Assembly: GCA_023429375.1 (NCBI GenBank) | Contig: JAEYVY010000013.1 | Coordinates: 136,889-200,888 of the forward strand | Direction: 5' to 3' | Length of the DNA stretch: 64,000 nucleotides | From: Bacteroidota bacterium | GTDB lineage: Bacteria > Bacteroidota > Bacteroidia > Bacteroidales > Tannerellaceae | Shown here: positions 37,767 to 48,246 of the stretch, in pieces | Layout of the letters: every line of letters starts with the position of its first letter | Numbering within the stretch: the first letter of the stretch is position 1 | The notes under the pieces: model-generated | Seen by the model: only the letters and a program-made list of their open reading frames with translations | Database searches by the model: none | What the model was told of the DNA's origin: nothing | Program-made: the position numbers and the translations under genes

Positions 37767-38783
37767 TTAACGGCTGATAAACAGCCAGGCATCTTTATGT
37801 TTATCTGTCTTACGGAGCGTAGCAAGGTATGCTTCTGCTTCCTTCTTATCATCAAATTTATCTGAATACACGCGTACTTTCTCTCCTCTGACCACATAGC
37901 CTACGTTAGGAGATATTGACCTGTCAACTTCCGACATATACTGTTTGCCCATCTCCTCATTAGGGAAACTTCCTATTACAATATAATAGATCTTCCCTGA
38001 TTTTTGAACAACTGGGGCTGGCTCTGGTTCCGGTTGAGTTACTTCTTCCGGAATAATTGTTTCAGAAGTAGTATCTGAAGTTAATTCTGCTGGAGTCGAC
38101 TCCTCAGCCACAGGGTTTACTTCTTGATTTGTTACCGGCTTTTGGATACTCATCTCAGCCGGAACAAAGCTCGCTGTATAGGTAGAATGATTTACCTCTT
38201 TTATAGGAGTAGAAAGCAAAAGAATAAAAGCTATAACTGCAGCAACACTACCAGTCACCCTCAATACACGCTTATTAATACGTATATATATCGTATCTTT
38301 TTTCTTCTCAAGCGTTGGGTTATAAGTAGGTACAAACAGTTCTTCACCCTCTTTTCGGAGCAAAGATAATGGAGTCATATAGAATGAGGGCAGGCCATAA
38401 GCTTCCACATTAAATACATTCTCATCAGCTACCTGAAATACGATACGTCCCTCTTCACCAAGGCTAAGCGTTCCGATCGAGCCAAGTTCGATGTTTCGTG
38501 TCTGATTTAATCGTTCAAGCAGCACTTCAATATCCTGCTCAACCATTTCTGCAGCCTTACGATAAGTAACATCATATGCTTTCATGTAGGATTCCACCAA
38601 TAGACCGTCTTGATGATTAAGGGTTCCATTGAATAGAAGATCCTTACGCATCGGTCTAAAGACATGTTCCTCATGAGAGTAAGAGGCAGGAACAGACTGT
38701 AAAACAAATCCACCTAACTTGGGGACTATCACACAGTCATGTGTCACTAACAAGCGTTCTATATGAGCTACGATTCTTTGCAT
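37767..38783 (-). CDS. HU-like (CCDC81-type) and SPOR-domain membrane protein
   Basis: From the ATG at 38783 the protein starts MQRIVAHIERLL and continues with a CCDC81-like prokaryotic HU domain (VPKLGGFVLQ) to about residue 120. It then has one TM helix (VTGSVAAVIAFILLL), a Pro/Glu-rich linker and a C-terminal SPOR domain (YYIVIGSFPNEEMGKQYM). SPOR domains bind glycan strands stripped of stem peptide at division sites. The layout suggests a link between a cytoplasmic DNA- or protein-binding domain and the septal wall. A TATCTTTG box (minus strand, 38788-38795) lies directly before the start. The longer ORF begins at 38801. Confidence 0.85.
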   Translation of the reverse strand: MQRIVAHIERLLVTHDCVIVPKLGGFVLQSVPASYSHEEHVFRPMRKDLLFNGTLNHQDGLLVESYMKAYDVTYRKAAEMVEQDIEVLLERLNQTRNIELGSIGTLSLGEEGRIVFQVADENVFNVEAYGLPSFYMTPLSLLRKEGEELFVPTYNPTLEKKKDTIYIRINKRVLRVTGSVAAVIAFILLLSTPIKEVNHSTYTASFVPAEMSIQKPVTNQEVNPVAEESTPAELTSDTTSETIIPEEVTQPEPEPAPVVQKSGKIYYIVIGSFPNEEMGKQYMSEVDRSISPNVGYVVRGEKVRVYSDKFDDKKEAEAYLATLRKTDKHKDAWLFISR

Positions 38784-38787
38784 ATGA

Positions 38788-38795
38788 CAAAGATA
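38788..38795 (-). promoter_or_regulatory. -7 box directly upstream of the HU/SPOR gene
   Basis: TATCTTTG on the minus strand matches TAnnTTTG, with TTCG (one mismatch to TTTG) 20 bp upstream at 38816-38819. It ends only 4 bp before the chosen ATG, so the transcript would be leaderless or nearly so. Confidence 0.4.
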
Positions 38796-38950
38796 AAACA
38801 TCTCTTCGAAAAGAACGAATCATATACAGTTAAAAAGTTTTGTTACAAGACGACAACAAGTCATAGAAATTCATAGAAAAAATTCTTCATCTATATATAA
38901 TTCAGAACTTGGATATAACTCCTCCGACTGAGAGAGGAAAAGCTTAACTC

Positions 38951-38979
38951 TTTCAGAACGTGTAATTTTATTACCTTTG
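38951..38979 (+). promoter_or_regulatory. Possible promoter of the HTCS gene
   Basis: TACCTTTG at 38972-38979 matches the -7 box. A TTTC at 38951-38954 is one mismatch from TTTG with 17-bp spacing, slightly short. The ATG follows at 39015. Confidence 0.45.
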
Positions 38980-39014
38980 TGCGGTATTTATATCACTTCG
39001 TTTAGCATAACAGC

Positions 39015-42000
39015 ATGATAAAAAAGACACTGATTATATTCTGTTTCATTCTTTTTCAACACACATTATTTGCTTATAACCTCCGTCAGTTATCCAATAG
39101 GGAAGGACTGTCCAACAGTGCTATTCTCTCTATTGGGCAAGATAAAGACGGGATTATGTGGTTTGGTTCTTGTGATGGACTTAATATTTACAACGGTATA
39201 AACATACGACTGTATAATCCATCATCAACAAATAAAGCGCTCTCCGGAAATCTGATCGAACATATTATACAATCGAACGATGGCTCGCTTTGGATTCACA
39301 CCAATTATGGGTTAGACAAACTGGATCCTTTTCAACAAACGTTAGAGTCGTTTTCGCAATTCAAAGGAGTTTACCATATTCAGAAAGATAACACAAACGG
39401 GATTTACATTATCAATTCTGATAGTTGCCTCTCTTATTATAATAATGTAAAGAAAACATTCAATAAGGTATATATCGATAATCTTGTTTACGACGACCTG
39501 CTTAATTTTAAAATTATTGGTAATAACACACTTCTCTTGTTTACAAAAGGCCATCAACATCCGGCTTATCGAATCGAAAAAGTAGATAATGGACTTATCA
39601 CCCTTCACCCTACTTCATTATTTGAGCATCGTAATAAACTCTTGTATGTATTTCATGAACAAGAAGAAAATGATATTCTGTATTTCATCGACGATGAGTA
39701 TGTATTATACGAATACAATGTCCTTAAAAACAAGAAGTTTTATATCAGGAAGCTCGATAAAGCAATCATTGACAAAGGAGCCATATCTTCCATCATAAAG
39801 TCCAACGATGACTATTTTATCGGTTTCAAGACAAATGGGTTGGTGCGCCTTACAAAAAAAGCTCCGGAAGATAAGCAGTATCTGATAGAAGAGATCAATG
39901 TAAAGGCGGGTGTATTCTGCCTATTAAAGGACCGACATCAAGATATTGTCTGGATAGGTACGGATGGACAGGGTGTTTACATGTATTCCGACACACAATA
40001 TTCCATCCAATCGTATGCATTTAGTCACTTTTATCCGAAGGTGGAGAAGCCTGTCCGTGCCTTATGGATCGATAAATACAACAATCTTTGGATAGGTACG
40101 AAGGGTGACGGACTACTAAGGGCTACAGCCAGCAAAAACAAAGAGAATATCATTGAGAGCAATACACCTATCGAGCATTTTAAGGAAGAAAACAGTGACC
40201 TAATCAGCAATACAGTTTATGTCGTCGCCGAAAGCAAAAGGGATATCTGTTGGATAGGAACTGAAGAAGGACTAAGTTATTATTCCTATAAAAATAGAAA
40301 GATTGGCAATCTAAAATTAATTTTTGAAGGGAAGGATGTGAAATACATCCATGCGCTCAAAGAGCTGTCAGACAACAGTCTTTGGGTAGCGACAGTCGGC
40401 ATGGGCGTCTTCAAATGCGAAATACAAGGTACAGCCGATTCGCCGGTATTAACAAATGTTTCTCAGGTTCTAAAGAATACAGATAAAGAAACCTTCAATT
40501 ATTTCTTCACCTTATATCAGGAGAATGACTCAACGTTATGGTTTGGTAATCGCGGCTATGGCGCATTTCGCATATCTACAAATGATTCCCAATCTCAGCA
40601 TAGTTACATCGATACAAAGCCAAATTCAGATGAAGAAACATCTAATCTGAACACACATTACAAACAGACCATAAATGATGTTTTCTCAATATACAAAGAC
40701 AGATTGGATAACCTTTGGCTGGGCACAAGCGATGGTTTGGTAAAAAAGTCAACGAATGGCGACGTGCAAGTATTCAATACACAAACGGGTTTTTTGAATA
40801 ACACGATCCATAGTATTCAAGCAGATAAAGCTAATAATCTATGGCTAAGTACCAATAAAGGAATTATTAAGTTCAACATCGAAGATAATCTCTTCCAATT
40901 ATTTACCGAACACAATGGTCTGCAAGTCATAGAATTTAGTGATGGGGCTTCTTATTATGATGTAGAACGCGATTTGCTGTTATTTGGTGGAGTCAACGGC
41001 TTTATTTCTATTGCAGATACGCGAAAGACCATCCCCTCTTTCCGGCCTGAAGTCAAATTCGATAAGTTCATGCTATACGGTGAAGAAGTCAATATCTACG
41101 ATTATCTTAAAGATAAGAATTCGACAACCGATATTGAGCTGAAACATAATCAGAACTTCTTTTCGCTTTCTTTTGTGACACTAGACTATGTAAACAGTCA
41201 TAATTATACATGCTTCTATCTATTGAGCCCTTTGAGCGATTCATGGATTGATAATGGCACTTCCAATACCATACCGATTACAGGACTTACTCCCGGCAAG
41301 TATACACTTAAGGTTAAATTTACGAACCGATTAACAGGGCAAGAGAGCTCCATCTACCAGATGAACCTGACGATTCTTGTTCCTTGGTACGCTTCGAATT
41401 GGGCTATTAGCCTCTATAGTTTAATCCTGCTCATAGGCATAGTTCTGATTATCCGAGCAGCTAGAATCAAGAACAGGAAGAAGAAAGCACGCGAACAAGA
41501 AATACAGGAGGTAAAACACAGAGAGGAAGTATACGAATCCAAACTGAGATTTTTTACCAATATAGCACACGAATTCTGTACGCCCTTGGCTTTGATTTAT
41601 GGCCCTTGCTCCCGCATTCTTTCACGAATAAACATCGATTCATTCACAAAGAACTATGTTGAGATTATCCAACGAAATGCAGTCCGTTTGAATGACTTGA
41701 TTCAGGATTTGATAGAGTTTCGAAGAATTGAAACAGGAAACAAAAAGCCGGTCATTGAACAAATAAACCTGACAGACACTGGGAATGATATTTTAATTTC
41801 ATTCAAGGATTTGCTGGAATCTAAAAACATCAAGCTTGAAATGAATATTCCAGAAAATTTAAAATGGAATACCGACAATAATTTCTTTTACACCATACTA
41901 TCCAACCTGCTCTCGAATGCCTATAAGTATACACCTGAAGATGGCAAAATCGGAGTAGCATTCGAAATAACCGATTGTCAGTTGATTCTGACCATTTCCA

Positions 42001-43121
42001 ATACCGGAAAGGGTATTCATCCACATGATTTAGAGCGTATCTTTGACAGATATGTGGTACTCGATAATTTCGAAAAGCAAGAAAGTAATAATATAATCTC
42101 CAGAAACGGATTAGGACTAGCCATATCCTACAGTATGGTCAAATTACTTGGTGGTGATATAAAGGCAACAAGCAGCACAGACAATACAACTAAATTCATT
42201 GTTACACTGCCTAAATTGGATATTTCCGACAACAATGAGTTAAGCATAGACAATGAATCTCGCAGGGATCTGAATCAAGAAATAAGAATTCAAGGCATAT
42301 ATTCATCCGTAAAAGAGGAAGGTACAACTACATTCGACAAAAACAAACCAACGGCACTTATCATCGATGACGACGAAGAAATGTTGTGGCTGCTAAATGA
42401 AACTCTTTCGCATGACTACAACACAATTAAAGTGAACGACCCACTACACGTGGCAAGTCATTTGGAGAGAATACATCCCGACATCATTCTTTGTGATGTG
42501 ATGATGACCGGATTGGATGGTATCAGTATCACACAAATGGTAAAAGAGAATAAGAAAACGGCACATATACCTGTCGTTTTAATATCTGCCAGCCATTCTA
42601 CGGAAACACAGATTAAAGGCTTAGAGTCCGGTGCCGAAATGTATATCACCAAGCCTTTTAATCCGGAAGTATTGAAATCGACCATCAAGCAGGTCGTTTC
42701 CAGAAAAGAAGTCCTGAAAGATTATTACAGTTCACCTCTTAGCGCCTTTGAAATGATTGATGGCGACTTGACCCATAAAGAGGATATCCGATTTATAGAA
42801 GATATTTACGAGATCATAAATAAGAACATCACAAATAAAGACCTTTCAGCAGACTTTATCGCCGGCGAACTAAACATGAGTCCGAGACATTTGTACCGCA
42901 AACTGAGTACAATCAGCAAAAAGACTTTATCTGAAATTATCAAAGACAGCCGGCTTTACATTGCACAGAATTTGCTATTAAATACCCAGCTAACCGTAGA
43001 CGAAATCATCTACAGATCCGGATACTCGAACCGCTCCACATTTTTCCGTGTATTTTCAGCCAAGTATGGCTGTACACCAAAAGAATACCGTGACAAACAT
43101 CTGCCAGAAGTAAAAGAATAG
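39015..43121 (+). CDS. Hybrid two-component system regulator (HTCS) of the mannan locus
   Basis: This 1368-residue protein joins sensor and regulator. After a signal peptide/first helix it has Reg_prop propeller repeats in the periplasm (for example GIMWFGSCDGLNIYN, NNLWIGTKGDGLLRA, DNLWLGTSDGLVKKS), a Y_Y_Y domain and a TM helix at about 795-816. It continues with a histidine-kinase domain (phospho-acceptor His852), an ATPase domain (NLLSNAYKYTPEDG, GLGLAISYSMVKLLGG), a receiver (Asp1161), and a C-terminal AraC-type DNA-binding domain. The H-box reads HEFCTP, with Cys where HTCS proteins usually have Arg. It lies 300 bp before the SusC gene and almost certainly controls that locus. Confidence 0.96.
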   Translation: MIKKTLIIFCFILFQHTLFAYNLRQLSNREGLSNSAILSIGQDKDGIMWFGSCDGLNIYNGINIRLYNPSSTNKALSGNLIEHIIQSNDGSLWIHTNYGLDKLDPFQQTLESFSQFKGVYHIQKDNTNGIYIINSDSCLSYYNNVKKTFNKVYIDNLVYDDLLNFKIIGNNTLLLFTKGHQHPAYRIEKVDNGLITLHPTSLFEHRNKLLYVFHEQEENDILYFIDDEYVLYEYNVLKNKKFYIRKLDKAIIDKGAISSIIKSNDDYFIGFKTNGLVRLTKKAPEDKQYLIEEINVKAGVFCLLKDRHQDIVWIGTDGQGVYMYSDTQYSIQSYAFSHFYPKVEKPVRALWIDKYNNLWIGTKGDGLLRATASKNKENIIESNTPIEHFKEENSDLISNTVYVVAESKRDICWIGTEEGLSYYSYKNRKIGNLKLIFEGKDVKYIHALKELSDNSLWVATVGMGVFKCEIQGTADSPVLTNVSQVLKNTDKETFNYFFTLYQENDSTLWFGNRGYGAFRISTNDSQSQHSYIDTKPNSDEETSNLNTHYKQTINDVFSIYKDRLDNLWLGTSDGLVKKSTNGDVQVFNTQTGFLNNTIHSIQADKANNLWLSTNKGIIKFNIEDNLFQLFTEHNGLQVIEFSDGASYYDVERDLLLFGGVNGFISIADTRKTIPSFRPEVKFDKFMLYGEEVNIYDYLKDKNSTTDIELKHNQNFFSLSFVTLDYVNSHNYTCFYLLSPLSDSWIDNGTSNTIPITGLTPGKYTLKVKFTNRLTGQESSIYQMNLTILVPWYASNWAISLYSLILLIGIVLIIRAARIKNRKKKAREQEIQEVKHREEVYESKLRFFTNIAHEFCTPLALIYGPCSRILSRINIDSFTKNYVEIIQRNAVRLNDLIQDLIEFRRIETGNKKPVIEQINLTDTGNDILISFKDLLESKNIKLEMNIPENLKWNTDNNFFYTILSNLLSNAYKYTPEDGKIGVAFEITDCQLILTISNTGKGIHPHDLERIFDRYVVLDNFEKQESNNIISRNGLGLAISYSMVKLLGGDIKATSSTDNTTKFIVTLPKLDISDNNELSIDNESRRDLNQEIRIQGIYSSVKEEGTTTFDKNKPTALIIDDDEEMLWLLNETLSHDYNTIKVNDPLHVASHLERIHPDIILCDVMMTGLDGISITQMVKENKKTAHIPVVLISASHSTETQIKGLESGAEMYITKPFNPEVLKSTIKQVVSRKEVLKDYYSSPLSAFEMIDGDLTHKEDIRFIEDIYEIINKNITNKDLSADFIAGELNMSPRHLYRKLSTISKKTLSEIIKDSRLYIAQNLLLNTQLTVDEIIYRSGYSNRSTFFRVFSAKYGCTPKEYRDKHLPEVKE

Positions 43122-43420
43122 GCCATACAAGCATTGTAGCCCACATTTTTCTCTCCTTGTATCATACAGAGACAATCTAGTATGATATAAGGACAAGCCC
43201 TGTATTAGGCTATATATGAGAAATTGAGGGTATAAAAAAGGGAATATATTTGCCCCCCGATATCATTACATGTAAACACATAAAGTATCATGAAAAAAAT
43301 TATAACTGTTACGTAAAATCTAATCAACATCACATGTATTAGTTTTTCGCTAATACATCAAATGCTTCAAAAAAATTGATATTCTAAATTTTCTACACAA
43401 TTATTAAATCAAAGTATGGT
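43122..43420. other. Regulatory gap and leader of the mannan locus
   Basis: No gene is seen. The gap contains the probable promoter at 43223-43252 and then about 160 nt of untranslated leader before the SusC ATG. HTCS binding sites are expected upstream of the promoter, but no direct repeat was clear by eye. Confidence 0.5.
43223..43252 (+). promoter_or_regulatory. Probable promoter of the mannan-use operon
   Basis: ATTG (43223-43226, one mismatch to TTTG) and TATATTTG (43245-43252, full match to TAnnTTTG) are separated by 18 bp, close to the usual 19-21. The predicted start would leave a leader of about 160 nt. Confidence 0.55.
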
Positions 43421-46400
43421 ATGATTAAAAAATTCTGTACAAACGCATTCACCTGCGTTTTGTTATCTTTTATTCCTGGCCTGCCTGCATCAATGCTTGC
43501 AAGCCAATCCGGAATAAACGCTACATCAGGACTGCCATCCGTTATGCAATCGGCTGTTAAGGGAACTGTAGTCGATAAAAACGGAGAGCCGTTGATAGGA
43601 GTAAATATCATTGTCAAAGGAAGTACAAATGGTACAGTTACCGATATCGATGGTAACTTCTCCATAGCATGTAACCCCAGTGACATCCTGCAGGTCAGCT
43701 ATATCGGTTACCTGACTCAAGAGATTAATATTGGAAACAAAACCTCACTTTCTATCACCCTATTGGAAGACACGAAAGTGCTTGACGAAGTAATCGTAAT
43801 TGGTTACGGTACGACAACGAGAAAAAGCGCGGTAGGTGCCGTTGATCAGGTTCGTTCTGAAATGATTGCCAGCAGACCAACTGCCAATGTTTCTCAGGCA
43901 TTGCAAGGTGCTTCTCCTAGTTTGAACATCCAACAAAGGAGTATGAACCCGAACGACGATGGCGGATTAAACATTAACATTCGTGGTATTTCTACCATGA
44001 ACAATAACGGACCGCTGGTTGTAATCGACGGACTTGTGTCTGAAAGCGGAAGCTTAAACAAACTTAACCCCTCTGATATTGAGAGTGTTTCTGTATTGAA
44101 AGATGCAGGTACGGCTGCGATCTACGGTTCACGTTCATCAAATGGTGTAATCTTGGTTACCACAAAAAAAGGAAAGAAAAACCAACGTCCTACAGTTCGT
44201 TTAAACTCACAGGTAGGTGTACAAGACCCAACTATTTTGTTCCGTCCTGTTGCCGGCTACCAGAATGCAACATTAAAGAACTTGGCTCTTACCAACGTAG
44301 GATCATCTCCAAAATTCTCTCCTGCTCAAATCAGAGATTTATACGAGCATCAAAGTGAAGAAGTATGGAACTACGATCAAATCCTCCAAACAGCCTTACA
44401 ACAGTCATACAACGTAAGTGTGTCAGGTGGTAGTGAAAATACAACTTACATGTTCTCTGGTGGTTATTACGATCAGGAAAGCAACTTTGTTGGTGACAAC
44501 TACGGTATTTCACGTTATAACTTGCGTTCAAACATTACAACAGAATACGGTCGTTTCAAATTGACGTCTATTTTGGCATACACCAGAAATAACTCAAAAG
44601 GAACTACTGCAGGTAATGCTATCATCAACTCTTCACGTATTCCATCGTATTATTACTATAGAATGCAGGCACCAAACGGTAAGTATCTGATCAACGATGC
44701 GTTGACAGACCAAAACCCACTTGGCGAATTGCGCGAAGGTGGATATGAACTGAAGGACAATGACTATATTAACGTAAACCTCAACCTCGACATCAAACTG
44801 TTTGATGGACTTAAACTTCGTGGTGTATTAGGTGCTGATATTTATGCAGACCATCGTTTCATCAGAAGAAAACAAGTTCCTCTTTATTCAAGCGCTGATG
44901 CCGAAAAACCGGTTGTATACGTTAACTCAAAAAGAGAAACAGAAGACTTTAATGAAAAAGCTTATCTGTTGAACTATCAGTTATTGTTAGATTACAACAA
45001 GACTTTTGGCGATCATCAAGTTACCGGATTATTCGGTGCAACAAACGAATCATACACTCGCCGTCAGAATCAGTTAAAATACCGTTTTACTGATCCTATT
45101 CTTGGAACACCTACTACCGGCAGTGAAATCGTTCTTGGCGAAAATGACACCTACAACACCGTTGGTGCAACTCGCGAAACAAGCATCAACTCGCTTTTAG
45201 GTAGAGCAGGTTATACTTATGCTGACAAGTATTATACAGAATTCAGCTTCCGTTACGACGGTTCTTCTATCTTCCCTAAAAACAACCGTTGGGGTTTCTT
45301 CCCTTCAGTTTCTTTGGGATGGAGAATTTCTGAAGAAGGCTTCATGAATGCATACAAAGAAAAAGTAGGCGATTTGAAGATCCGTGGTACTTATGGTGTA
45401 TTGGGTAACCAAAGCATCGACCCTTATCAATATCTGACTGTTTATAAGACCTCAAGCAACATCTACGGATTCAACAACAAGAGTGTAGCCGGAGCAGAAT
45501 TTACTTATGGAAATCAAGATTTGAAATGGGAAACAACCAATACGTTCAATATAGGTTTTGACGCTTCATTCTTTGAAAACTCATTGACTGCTACGTTCGA
45601 CTATTTCCACAAAAGAACGAACGACATCCTTATCAGCCCTGAAATCCCTTCTACACTTGGTACTGTATTAAGCCACGCCAATGCAGGTGAAATGGAAAAC
45701 CAAGGATGGGAAATCAGTTTGAACTACAGACTGAAAACAGGTGATTTCAATCACAATTTCGGATTGAACGTGGGTGATAGCAAAAACAAGGTTACCGGAT
45801 TCATGGGTAACGAGCAAATCAGCACATCCGACAACGTAAGTAAAATCATTCGTGAAGGATTGCCATTCATGGCTTACTATGGATACAAAACTGCCGGTTA
45901 CTTCCAAAGCATGCAAGAGATCGAAACTTCAGCACTTCCAACCGGTATCTCTGCATCTGACTTAAGACCAGGTGACGTGAAGTACGTTGATATGAACGAA
46001 GATGGCGTAATCGACTCAAAAGACCGTACGGTATTGGGTAATGCATTCCCACGCTATACATTCGGTTTCAATTACAACTTGGAATATAAAGGCTTCGACC
46101 TTTCATTATTCTTCCAAGGTGTTGGTAAGCGTGATATGATGATTCGCGGTGAATTGGTTGAACCATTCCACGAAAACTACTCTTATGCAATCTATAAGCA
46201 TCAATTAGATTTCTGGACACCAACTAATCCGAATGCTACATGGCCAAGATTAACTGCAGCCGGAGCTGCTTCTACACAGAACAATTACCAACGCAGTACA
46301 GAACTTTATCGTTTCGATGGACAATACCTACGCTTAAAGAATATCCAAATCGGCTATACAATTCCTGCCGTATTGACCAATAAGTTGGGTCTGCAAACAG

Positions 46401-46564
46401 TTCACGCTTATGTAAACGCTCAAAACCTGTTTACATTTAGCCAAAACTCATTTATCGATCCAGAATCATCTGAGTTCAATTCAAACATGTCCGGTAGTGC
46501 AAACAGTGCGAGAAACTATCCTTCATTGAAATATTTCGGGTTTGGTCTTGATATTGAATTCTAA
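43421..46564 (+). CDS. SusC/RagA TonB-dependent importer of the mannan locus
   Basis: This 1047-residue SusC protein has a signal peptide, a CarboxypepD_reg-like domain (GTVVDKNGEPLIGVNIIVKG), the SusC plug start (LDEVIVIGYGTTTRKSAVGA) with the RGISTMNNNGPLVVIDG motif, and a long barrel ending in GLDIEF. Unlike the SusC at 27987 it has no STN domain, in keeping with control by an HTCS instead of an ECF sigma. It should import mannan oligosaccharides together with the SusD 15 bp downstream. Confidence 0.96.
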   Translation: MIKKFCTNAFTCVLLSFIPGLPASMLASQSGINATSGLPSVMQSAVKGTVVDKNGEPLIGVNIIVKGSTNGTVTDIDGNFSIACNPSDILQVSYIGYLTQEINIGNKTSLSITLLEDTKVLDEVIVIGYGTTTRKSAVGAVDQVRSEMIASRPTANVSQALQGASPSLNIQQRSMNPNDDGGLNINIRGISTMNNNGPLVVIDGLVSESGSLNKLNPSDIESVSVLKDAGTAAIYGSRSSNGVILVTTKKGKKNQRPTVRLNSQVGVQDPTILFRPVAGYQNATLKNLALTNVGSSPKFSPAQIRDLYEHQSEEVWNYDQILQTALQQSYNVSVSGGSENTTYMFSGGYYDQESNFVGDNYGISRYNLRSNITTEYGRFKLTSILAYTRNNSKGTTAGNAIINSSRIPSYYYYRMQAPNGKYLINDALTDQNPLGELREGGYELKDNDYINVNLNLDIKLFDGLKLRGVLGADIYADHRFIRRKQVPLYSSADAEKPVVYVNSKRETEDFNEKAYLLNYQLLLDYNKTFGDHQVTGLFGATNESYTRRQNQLKYRFTDPILGTPTTGSEIVLGENDTYNTVGATRETSINSLLGRAGYTYADKYYTEFSFRYDGSSIFPKNNRWGFFPSVSLGWRISEEGFMNAYKEKVGDLKIRGTYGVLGNQSIDPYQYLTVYKTSSNIYGFNNKSVAGAEFTYGNQDLKWETTNTFNIGFDASFFENSLTATFDYFHKRTNDILISPEIPSTLGTVLSHANAGEMENQGWEISLNYRLKTGDFNHNFGLNVGDSKNKVTGFMGNEQISTSDNVSKIIREGLPFMAYYGYKTAGYFQSMQEIETSALPTGISASDLRPGDVKYVDMNEDGVIDSKDRTVLGNAFPRYTFGFNYNLEYKGFDLSLFFQGVGKRDMMIRGELVEPFHENYSYAIYKHQLDFWTPTNPNATWPRLTAAGAASTQNNYQRSTELYRFDGQYLRLKNIQIGYTIPAVLTNKLGLQTVHAYVNAQNLFTFSQNSFIDPESSEFNSNMSGSANSARNYPSLKYFGFGLDIEF

Positions 46565-46579
46565 AAGAGAGAATAGAAT

Positions 46580-48217
46580 ATGAAAAAAGTAAATATAAAA
46601 TCAATCCTTTACTTCTGCTTAGGCGTATTTGTCTTCAGCAGTTGTAACGATATGGATCCCGTTCCGACCAACAAATATACGGATGCTACTTTCTGGCAAA
46701 CTACAGAAAATGCAGAAACGGTGGTCAATATGGCTTATAATCAAATGTTTTCCGCAGATAAAATGTGGAACGACGAAGCCTTGAGTGACAATGTATTCGA
46801 AGGACGTAGCAATACTGCTCAGAGAGCATTGCGCAACGGTACAGCAGACCCTTCATTAGGTCGTTTTGCTGACGAATGGAGAGATGCCTACGGTGGTATC
46901 AAAACATGTCACGTTTTTCTGGAAAATGTAGATAACGTACCAGGTATGGATCCTGCATTAATCGAAAAGCGCAAAGCTGAAGTTCGCTTTATCCGCGCAT
47001 TCATCTACTTCCGTCTTGTTAATTTCTACGGTGCTGTTCCTTTCTTTACAAAAGACATCACACTGGAAGAATCTAAGGTGGTGGCAAGAACACCAAAGGC
47101 TGAAATCTTGGCGTTCATCCACAGCGAACTTGACGAAATCATGCAGATCCTTCCTAAGAAAGAAGCCCTTTCAGCAGATGATAAAGGCCGCATCACTAAA
47201 GGAGCTGCTTGTGCTTTTCAAGCAAGAGCATATTTGTATGAAAACAACTGGGAAAAAGTACTGGAATATACCAACCGCTTAATCAATAACCCAGCTGAAT
47301 ATGGGACTTATCGTTTGTTCTCTGACTATGCTGGCTTGTTCAAAGCTGCAAATGAATACAACGATGAAGTAATTTTGGATTACAGCTACGTTCCTTCATT
47401 GAAGACTTGGTCTAAATTCTACGACATGGCTCCTATCTCAGCCGGTGCACGTTTAAATGCATATGCTCCGCTTCAAAGTTTGGTAGACAACTACATCACA
47501 TTGAACGGACAGACAATCAATGAAAACGCATCATACGACGATAATAACCCTTACGTAAACAGAGACCCTCGTTTAGCAGCAACAGTTGTTTATCATGGTG
47601 GTGAATGGGAAATGTTTGATGGAAGCAAATCAAAAATCTTCATCAAACCCGGAACAGGCGAAACAGATACTGAGAAATTGGATTTATACATTAGTGCAAG
47701 TTCAAACTCAACTCCTACTGGTTATTATGTAAAGAAATATTATGATGAAACGGCTACATCTACATTCGATGCCGGCTTAAACATCATCTTATTCCGTTAT
47801 GCTGATATTCTGTTAATGAATGCAGAAGCCATGTTCGAAACAGGAAAAATGAGTGAAGCTGTTTGGAACAATACCATCAAGCCTATCCGCGAAAGAGCAG
47901 GATTTACTTTGGGTGGAGCTTTAAATTACCCGGCCGGACTTGGATCGGATGCTATGCGTGAATTGATCCGCAACGAACGCAGAAGCGAGTTGGCTATGGA
48001 AGGTCTTCGCTACTTTGATATCGTACGCTGGAAAGCAGGTACAAAATATCTCAACGGCTATGTATATGGTGCCAAATTTGGTAACAGCAACACAACTTAC
48101 TTGCGTTTGGACAATCGTCAATTCCTTGAAGATCGCGATTATCTATGGGCTGTACCACAGGCACAATTAGACCTGAATCCAAATTTAGCTCCTCAAAATC
48201 CGGGATATGCAAATTAA
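46580..48217 (+). CDS. SusD/RagB-family lipoprotein of the mannan locus
   Basis: A lipobox ends at Cys22 (VFSSC) followed by NDMD, an acidic export signal. The SusD N-terminal region (TENAETVVNMAYNQMF ... KRKAEVRFIRAFIYFRLVNF) and C-terminal RagB/SusD domain (ILLMNAEAMFETGKMSEAVW ... LIRNERRSELAMEGLRYFDI) are clear. It would bind alpha-mannan fragments and close over the SusC pore. The gene starts 15 bp after susC and is followed 29 bp later by a SusE-like gene. The 545-residue length is normal. Confidence 0.96.
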   Translation: MKKVNIKSILYFCLGVFVFSSCNDMDPVPTNKYTDATFWQTTENAETVVNMAYNQMFSADKMWNDEALSDNVFEGRSNTAQRALRNGTADPSLGRFADEWRDAYGGIKTCHVFLENVDNVPGMDPALIEKRKAEVRFIRAFIYFRLVNFYGAVPFFTKDITLEESKVVARTPKAEILAFIHSELDEIMQILPKKEALSADDKGRITKGAACAFQARAYLYENNWEKVLEYTNRLINNPAEYGTYRLFSDYAGLFKAANEYNDEVILDYSYVPSLKTWSKFYDMAPISAGARLNAYAPLQSLVDNYITLNGQTINENASYDDNNPYVNRDPRLAATVVYHGGEWEMFDGSKSKIFIKPGTGETDTEKLDLYISASSNSTPTGYYVKKYYDETATSTFDAGLNIILFRYADILLMNAEAMFETGKMSEAVWNNTIKPIRERAGFTLGGALNYPAGLGSDAMRELIRNERRSELAMEGLRYFDIVRWKAGTKYLNGYVYGAKFGNSNTTYLRLDNRQFLEDRDYLWAVPQAQLDLNPNLAPQNPGYAN

Positions 48218-48246
48218 CGTTTAATAGAAAAAACAAAAATAGAATC

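Noticed and set aside
48145..48246. N-terminal extension of the SusE-like gene starting inside susD
   Set aside because: The ATG at 48247 gives a clean lipoprotein signal; the extension is susD read in another frame.
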